This document shows positions 25,263 through 29,375 of a DNA stretch of 29,375 nt, piece by piece. Positions within the stretch are counted from its first letter, which is position 1, and each line of letters begins with the position of its first letter. The translations under genes were made by a program, and so were the position numbers. Source of the DNA: CAYVAP01 sp964343195 (lineage in GTDB: Bacteria; Bacteroidota; Bacteroidia; J057); contig CAYFIR010000089.1 in the NCBI GenBank assembly GCA_964343195.1, positions 1 through 29,375 on the forward strand. The letters run 5' to 3'. The notes beneath the pieces are model-generated. The model saw only the letters and a program-made list of their open reading frames with translations. It was not told where the DNA came from and searched no databases.

Positions 25263-25415
25263 TTTGGGAAAAAATATGTAGAAAAGCATCGAAATCGAGT
25301 GCCTGGACAAGGCAATCGCGAGGATGCGGAAGAGGTGCAGGACTTTATCCGTGACGAGCTAAAAGAGCTGGGAGCATCCCATGGAGCCATCAATTTTATG
25401 GGGAGTAATAACTGA
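25263..25415 (+). pseudogene. Probable 3' remnant of a lost gene
   Basis: A 50-codon frame without a credible start ends at TGA 25413-25415. Its product reads like the C-terminus of a soluble protein: FGKKYVEKHRNRVPGQGNRE, then an amphipathic acidic helix (DAEEVQDFIRDELKELGA) and SHGAINFMGSNN. Base composition and GAG/CTG-type codon use resemble the window's real genes, unlike the AT-rich flanks. A stop codon lies directly upstream in the same frame. The parent family was not recognised. It could also be chance. Confidence 0.35.
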
Positions 25416-25495
25416 GAACGAGATAGAACGAACTGGCCTTTGGACGCTTTTCTCTCCATTTTTCGAAAGCTGGCTTTCAGCAACATGTACCATTT

Positions 25496-25627
25496 ATGCG
25501 AATCAAGGGTTCACCCCAAAAAAAGGGCTGTAGCACATCGTAGAGGCGACCCGCAGGTTCGCCTAGCGTATCAGGTGAACCTGCGGGTCGCTTCTACAAG
25601 ACCATGATCATAACCCTTGATTCACAT
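25496..25627. repeat. Nested inverted-repeat element upstream of an esterase gene
   Basis: The inner arms 25540-25563 and 25574-25597 are near-perfect inverted copies of 24 bp, differing only at positions that still allow G-T pairs, around a 10-base loop. The core of the arm is GCGACCCGCAGGTTC. Outer arms GAATCAAGGGTT (25500-25511) and AACCCTTGATTC (25612-25623) pair perfectly over 12 bp, extended by ATG/CAT after one mismatch. The inner core looks like a known kind of palindromic repeat in Bacteroidota intergenic DNA. The element ends 45 bp before the next start codon and has no coding frame. Confidence 0.8.
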
Positions 25628-25671
25628 CATTTATTTACATATTGGGTGCTCATCGTCAACCTCACCATTGC

Positions 25672-26490
25672 ATGAAAAAGTTTTTGGTTGCCATTCTGGC
25701 ACTTACAGGGATTACCTTTCTGAAGGCTCAGGAAGCCAAACCGTTGATTCTTGGAGAGGTACAGGTGCTGGAGTCCGATGTGTTGGACGAAGCCCGAACC
25801 CTCAACATATTCCTTCCCCAGGGTTATGTAGATTCTATTGACTATCCTGTTCTGTATGTTCTGGATGGGACCATCAATGAGGACTTCATCCACATCTGTG
25901 GACTGGTTCAGTTTTTTCAGTTGCAGTTCGGGATGCCGGAATTCATCGTGGTTGGCATTGCCAATGTGGACCGCAATCGGGATTTCACGTTTCACAGTGA
26001 CCTCCCTGATTTGCAGGAAAAATACCCCACTACGGGCCACTCTGAGCCGTTTATTCGCTTCATCGCGGAGGAACTCCAGCCCTTCATCGAATCGCACTAC
26101 AGCGTCAGCGACACCCGCTACCTGATCGGGCAGTCACTGGGAGGATTGCTGGCCACAGAGATTCTCCTGAAACATGCAGATCTGTTTACTCACTACCTGA
26201 TCGTAAGCCCCAGCCTCTGGTGGGACAATGAAAGCATGCTGGATCAAGCGGGAGAATTGCTGGCAAAGCAGGAAAAGCTGCCTGAATTCGTGTATGTATC
26301 TGTCGGCAAAGGCGAGCACAGGATCATGCGCCGCGAGGCCAGGGCCATTTATCGGGTACTCACCAAAGCCAACCAGCCAGAGATGACCGTGGAATTCAAT
26401 ATGATGAAGGACGAAAACCACGCAACCATCCTGCACAATAGCATTTACGAGGCATTTATGAGGATTTTTCCCTTTACTGAGCCTCAATAG
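25672..26490 (+). CDS. Secreted esterase of the PF00756 (esterase D/IroE) type
   Basis: The 272-residue precursor has a signal peptide (MKKFLVAILALTGITFLKAQ). The mature part matches the putative esterase family that includes IroE, Fes and esterase D: LNIFLPQGYVDSIDYPVLYVLDG (44-66), nucleophile elbow GQSLGG (Ser 155), and a C-terminal ENHATILHNSIYEAF with the likely catalytic His 250. The acid residue is not certain from sight. Substrates could be siderophore esters, acyl esters or similar; nothing nearby picks one. The ATG at 25672 opens the signal peptide, whereas an in-frame ATG at 25642 would put ten polar residues before it. The flavin reductase gene follows 14 bp later, so the two are likely one operon. 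Confidence 0.86.
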   Translation: MKKFLVAILALTGITFLKAQEAKPLILGEVQVLESDVLDEARTLNIFLPQGYVDSIDYPVLYVLDGTINEDFIHICGLVQFFQLQFGMPEFIVVGIANVDRNRDFTFHSDLPDLQEKYPTTGHSEPFIRFIAEELQPFIESHYSVSDTRYLIGQSLGGLLATEILLKHADLFTHYLIVSPSLWWDNESMLDQAGELLAKQEKLPEFVYVSVGKGEHRIMRREARAIYRVLTKANQPEMTVEFNMMKDENHATILHNSIYEAFMRIFPFTEPQ

Positions 26491-26504
26491 AGTTCATAGA
26501 GCAT

Positions 26505-27014
26505 ATGGAAACGGTCATCATCGCGGGCAGCGCACGTAAGGATGGAAACACCAAAATTTTATTGGAGGAGTTGGTAGCCCAGTCCGGCTGGGACCTGATC
26601 GACCTCAATGACTACGAGTTCGGTTACTACGACTACGACCACCTCAACCGGGATGACGACTTTATCCCGTTGATGCGCAGGGTGTTGGATGAATACCACA
26701 ATCTGGTTTTTGCCACACCCGTGTACTGGTTTGCTATGAGTGGCATCATGAAGGTCTTTTTTGACAGAATCACAGATCTGCTCACCATTGAGAAAGACCT
26801 CGGGCGCCAACTCCGCGGCAAAAACATGGCCGCGATCAGTTGCTCCATAGGAAATCACCTGGGAGAAGCGTTCTGGCTTCCCTTTTCCGAGACGGGTAAA
26901 TACCTCGGGATGAATTACCTGGGCCATGTCCATACCATCTCAAAAGAGGATAACCGGGACCGCATCGCTGACTTTGTGCAGCGGGTAGATAAGGGCTTCC
27001 AATCTGCAGAGTAA
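26505..27014 (+). CDS. NAD(P)H-dependent FMN reductase / flavodoxin-fold protein
   Basis: The 169-residue protein has the flavodoxin-like fold of small FMN-dependent oxidoreductases. The FMN phosphate loop is GSARKDGNT (8-16). The next flavin contact is TPVYWFAMSGIMKVFFDR (about 71-88). The likely activity is reduction of quinones, flavins or metal ions with NAD(P)H in the cytoplasm. It starts 14 bp after the esterase stop and is probably co-transcribed. The next gene, a damaged flavoprotein, lies 133 bp away behind a palindrome and is likely separate. Confidence 0.83.
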   Translation: METVIIAGSARKDGNTKILLEELVAQSGWDLIDLNDYEFGYYDYDHLNRDDDFIPLMRRVLDEYHNLVFATPVYWFAMSGIMKVFFDRITDLLTIEKDLGRQLRGKNMAAISCSIGNHLGEAFWLPFSETGKYLGMNYLGHVHTISKEDNRDRIADFVQRVDKGFQSAE

Positions 27015-27081
27015 TCCTTTAGGTATTTCATTCGGGACTCAGGAGAAATCCGGTGAGAAGCTTTTGTGGTAAAAATAAAAG

Positions 27082-27098
27082 TGTTACATATTGTAACA
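27082..27098. promoter_or_regulatory. Perfect 7-3-7 palindrome, likely repressor operator
   Basis: TGTTACA-TAT-TGTAACA is a perfect inverted repeat in AT-rich DNA. It lies 49 bp before the start of the flavoprotein gene, overlaps a poor match to the Bacteroidota -7 element, and has TTTG 15 bp upstream (27063-27066). The shape fits a dimeric repressor site (TetR, MarR or GntR kind). The regulator is unknown; the MerR gene nearby would not normally use such a site. Confidence 0.6.
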
Positions 27099-27147
27099 TT
27101 TGCGCAAAAATTCATATCTTACTGCCTACGAAAACCTACCGTTGATT

Positions 27148-27990
27148 ATGGACACAAAATGGCAGGATACCTTTGATGTCGTGGTCGTGGGTACTGGAGG
27201 CAGTGGCCTGGCGGCAGCGGTTTCGGCAGGGAAGACGCTGATGGTCGAAAAACTCGACAGGTGGGGCGGTTCCTTCATACTGGAGGATGCCGTTATCTTT
27301 TCCGTTATGGAGCGGTCCCTGCCCGGAGCCATTATCGTGGATACCTCCGGCGAACAAAACGTGAACAAATCGACTTCCTACATGGATCTGAGTAGAAAAA
27401 TGCTGGACCGTGATGCCGAGGTGGGAGGGGCCGCTCCGTCCTGGATGATCATGGATGGGCATTTCCGCAAGCACTACCTCTTCGGCATGATGCCACCGGG
27501 GATGACACCTTCCAAATTCCTCAAAAATGGGGACATGATAAAAGCCGGTACCTTCGAGGAACTGGCCCAAAAGTGCGGGATCGATGCTGGCAATCTGAAA
27601 GCGACCGTCAAGCGGTTTAACAGCTTTGCGCATCATGGCAAGGACGAGGATTTTGGGCGTGGGCAGGACATTTACGACCGCTATTACGCCGATCCCCGCG
27701 TCGCCCCCAACAACAACCTCGCCCCCATTGAAAACGCTCCTTTCTGGGCTACCCGGATCTATCCCGGAGACCTTGGCACAAAAGGAGGGCTCCTGACGGA
27801 CGAATTTGGGCGTGTGTTAAAACAGGATGGCAGCGTGATCGAAGGGCTTTATGCCTCAGGAAATAATACGGCATCTGTAATGGGAAAAACCTATCCGGGG
27901 CCAGGATCTACGATTGGTCCAGCCTGTACTTTTTCCTTCATCGCCATGAACCATCTGGCAGAAAAATCCAAACAGCCTCCAATGGATTAG
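27148..27990 (+). pseudogene. Internally deleted KstD/fumarate-reductase-like flavoprotein
   Basis: The family is FAD-binding 2 (3-ketosteroid dehydrogenase and fumarate reductase flavoprotein), normally about 500-570 residues; this frame has 280. The N-terminus has the FAD Rossmann motif GTGGSG (15-20), but the helix before VEKLDRWGGS is about four residues short. Straight after GGSF (about 41-43) the sequence jumps to LPGAIIVDTSGEQNVNKSTSYMDLSRKML (58-86), which in full enzymes comes over 200 residues later. From there the C-terminal half is well kept: WMIMDGHFRKHY, YPGDLGTKGGLLTDEFGRVL (205-224) and GLYASGNNTASVMGKTYPGP with TIGPACTF (233-262). The substrate-binding cap with the first catalytic tyrosines is missing. 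The frame stays open, so a short protein may be made, but the normal reaction is unlikely. The ATG at 27148 is preferred over a TTG at 27100. Confidence 0.75.
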
Positions 27991-28152
27991 TGAATTTGGT
28001 TTTGTGTTAGGCCTCTCATCATGATCATTTGTGAGTGAATGGTCCAAATCCAAAAGAGGTCTCAATTTAGGGCTATGTGGTGTGGCAGATGCGTCATGCC
28101 TCATAGCTTCTCTTTTTTTCCGCAGCTATTTCCCAGAAATTCAAAAAAACAC

Positions 28153-28183
28153 TTGACTCTCCCCTTACGTCATGCCCTACTTT
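28153..28183 (+). promoter_or_regulatory. MerR-type promoter with 19-bp spacer
   Basis: TTGACT (28153-28158) and TACTTT (28178-28183) are separated by exactly 19 bp, the stretched spacing that MerR-family activators correct by bending DNA. The spacer has a CTCCCC...ACGT...CCC pattern with only a partial dyad. It lies 31 bp before the MerR gene's start, suggesting autoregulation. The hexamers look like standard sigma-70 elements rather than the phylum's TTTG/TAnnTTTG type. Confidence 0.6.
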
Positions 28184-28214
28184 TGGATTGTCAATCGATT
28201 CAAAGAGCAGGAAA

Positions 28215-28985
28215 ATGGAAAAATACAGCGTCAAGGAGGTGGCCAGCATGTCGGGGGTGAGCATACGAACACTGCACTACTACGATCAGATCGGCTTGCT
28301 GAAGCCCAGTAGCCGCACCGAGGCCAATTATCGGTTTTATGGCGAGTCCGAACTGCTGCGGCTGCAACAGATCCTTTTTTACAAGGAACTCGACTTTCCC
28401 CTCAAGGACATTCAGGCGCTGTTGGATGATCCGGATTTTGATCCTGTTCAGGCCTTGGAAAAGCACAAAATTGCCCTTAAAGCCCGACGAAAGCGACTTT
28501 CCCATCTGCTCGAAACCATCAATCACACCATCAATCACTTAAAAGAAGGAAGCATCATGTCAAATCCAGGTATGTTGTATGACGGCCTACCCGAAGAAAT
28601 GGGAAAAGCCTACCGCGAAGAGGCCATCGAAAAGTATGGAAAGGAAGCCATCGAGCAGTCCGAAAAGGAACTGATGAAACTCGGCAAGGAAGGCTTCAAA
28701 AAGCTTCAGGAAGAATTTGAGAAGCTTAACCAGGAACTGTTCGCCAGGCGGGAAGAAGATCCCAACAGCGACGAAGTCCAGGCCCTGATTCAGCGGCACT
28801 ATGCCTTTATCCGCCAGTTTTGGGGAACATCAGGCAAGGAGGACAAGCAATTTGAAGCCTATGCTGGTCTGGGGGACCTGTACGTTGCCGATGAGCGGTT
28901 TACGATGGTGGATGGGAATCCCCAACCTGACTTCGCAGCTTTTTTACAAAAGTCGATGAGACAATTTGCAGATCGGCAGAATTAG
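28215..28985 (+). CDS. MerR-family regulator with TipAS drug-binding domain
   Basis: The 256-residue protein resembles TipAL. Residues 1-70 form the MerR winged helix-turn-helix (YSVKEVASMSGVSIRTLHYYDQIGLLKPS, then YRFYGESELLRLQQILFYKEL). A coiled linker follows (about 75-110). The C-terminal TipAS domain (about 118-250) has YGKEAIEQSEKELMKLGKEGF and the HYAFIRQFWG pocket helix, the fold that binds thiopeptide and other large drugs in Streptomyces TipA. It probably senses a hydrophobic compound and activates its own promoter. ATG 28215 gives the standard MerR N-terminus; the TTG at 28188 would add nine residues. An internal ATG at 28557 (Met 115) is preceded by AGAAGGAAG and could give the ligand domain alone, as TipAS does. 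No drug-efflux gene is beside it in the window. Confidence 0.88.
   Translation: MEKYSVKEVASMSGVSIRTLHYYDQIGLLKPSSRTEANYRFYGESELLRLQQILFYKELDFPLKDIQALLDDPDFDPVQALEKHKIALKARRKRLSHLLETINHTINHLKEGSIMSNPGMLYDGLPEEMGKAYREEAIEKYGKEAIEQSEKELMKLGKEGFKKLQEEFEKLNQELFARREEDPNSDEVQALIQRHYAFIRQFWGTSGKEDKQFEAYAGLGDLYVADERFTMVDGNPQPDFAAFLQKSMRQFADRQN
28544..28559 (+). promoter_or_regulatory. Possible internal ribosome site and start for the TipAS half
   Basis: AGAAGGAAG (28544-28552) resembles a Shine-Dalgarno sequence and lies 4 bases before ATG 28557. Starting here would give a 142-residue protein equal to the ligand-binding domain. In Streptomyces, TipAS is made from an internal start in the same way. 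Bacteroidota depend little on Shine-Dalgarno pairing, so the match may be chance. Confidence 0.4.
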
Positions 28986-29002
28986 ATATGGCAAAACTTC
29001 AG

Positions 29003-29043
29003 GAACAGCCCTTTTTATCATTGAGAAGGGCTGTTCTTTTTTA
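29003..29043 (+). terminator. Terminator after the MerR gene
   Basis: GAACAGCCCTT (29003-29013) pairs perfectly with AAGGGCTGTTC (29026-29036), followed by a T-run. It begins 18 bp after the MerR stop codon. Confidence 0.92.
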
Positions 29044-29375
29044 GGGTAAAATCACGGAGTTTTGATCGAAGATATGCTGAATCCGAGTAGGGGAAAGGCC
29101 CCGTTTTCGAGAGAGGCGATGCTTAAAATTCTGGCATTCAGTATTTTCAAATATGTTTCAGCAAGCTGTGTGTTTTTTGATTTTGATCCCCGAATGGGAT
29201 GTTTTGTTGTGAAAAATATTTCTCCAATGTGTTTTGTTTGCGCGAATGATACTTTTTTACATTTGTACGAAGTGTGAAATGTTTGAAATTCGTTCGTGTG
29301 CTTGAGTCTGGAATACACTTCTAAGGAACGCGAGAAAAATAACTTCCCGATTTTACGAAGAGATCTTGTTCGCAG
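29044..29375. other. AT-rich right-edge gap upstream of a gene outside the window
   Basis: No supported gene. A 71-codon frame (29062-29277) starts with TTG, has phenylalanine- and cysteine-rich content without domain features, and overlaps a strong promoter match, so it is not called. The stretch looks like the upstream region of a gene beyond the right edge. Confidence 0.5.
29237..29265 (+). promoter_or_regulatory. Bacteroidota-type promoter (TTTG / TAnnTTTG)
   Basis: TTTG (29237-29240) and TACATTTG (29258-29265) are 17 bp apart; a second TTTG at 29233 gives 21 bp. This is a full match to the phylum's primary-sigma consensus. Transcription would start near 29272 and run out of the window. 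Confidence 0.5.

Noticed and set aside
29062..29277. 71-codon frame at the right edge
   Set aside because: TTG start, no domain features, and overlap with a strong promoter match.

Overview
The window looks like chromosome from a member of the Bacteroidota, probably the Saprospiria/Lewinella-type part of the phylum. That placement is inference, not a database match. It rests on roughly 50% GC, start sites mostly without Shine-Dalgarno sequences, an exact TAnnTTTG promoter element, and protein types common in this phylum: a HYC_CC_PP-type small protein, DUF3347 proteins, a CusA with extra membrane helices, a large Asp-box propeller protein, a GH3 lipoprotein and many secreted esterases. No rRNA, tRNA, CRISPR array or intact transposase gene was seen.

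Region 1 (1-4.6 kb) is housekeeping. It holds an SPFH/SHOCT protein, a 519-bp gap with two good terminators and a possible structured RNA, a MurG-like glycosyltransferase, accD (carboxyltransferase beta subunit of acetyl-CoA carboxylase) and a convergent secreted protein of unknown function. Between the last two lies a 244-bp palindromic element whose arms contain the stop codons of both genes.

Region 2 (4.9-15.1 kb, minus strand) is a copper/silver efflux island read from right to left: a HYC_CC_PP-type protein, a CusA-type RND pump, a TolC-type outer-membrane channel, a CusB-type adaptor with a metal-binding N-terminus and a fused DUF3347 domain, a free DUF3347 lipoprotein and a CopB-type P-type ATPase. 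The expected division of labour is that CopB clears the cytoplasm, CusABC exports across the periplasm, and the His/Met-rich DUF3347 proteins hold periplasmic metal.

Region 3 (15.3-24.8 kb) has a small membrane protein, a 1094-residue secreted beta-propeller protein, a divergent GH3 lipoprotein followed by a secreted esterase, and katG (catalase-peroxidase) convergent to them across a bidirectional terminator.

Region 4 (24.8-29.4 kb) is more fluid. It has a 163-bp inverted-repeat element directly upstream of katG, a probable gene remnant, a nested inverted-repeat element, a secreted esterase with a coupled flavin reductase, a steroid-dehydrogenase-like flavoprotein that has lost its middle, preceded by a perfect 7-3-7 palindrome, and a TipA-like MerR regulator with a 19-bp-spaced promoter and a possible internal start for the ligand-binding half. 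A phylum-type promoter near the right edge points out of the window.

No clearly new multigene system is visible. The best leads are the 244-bp element, the structured RNA candidate, the internally deleted flavoprotein with its palindrome, and the possible TipAS-like internal translation start.
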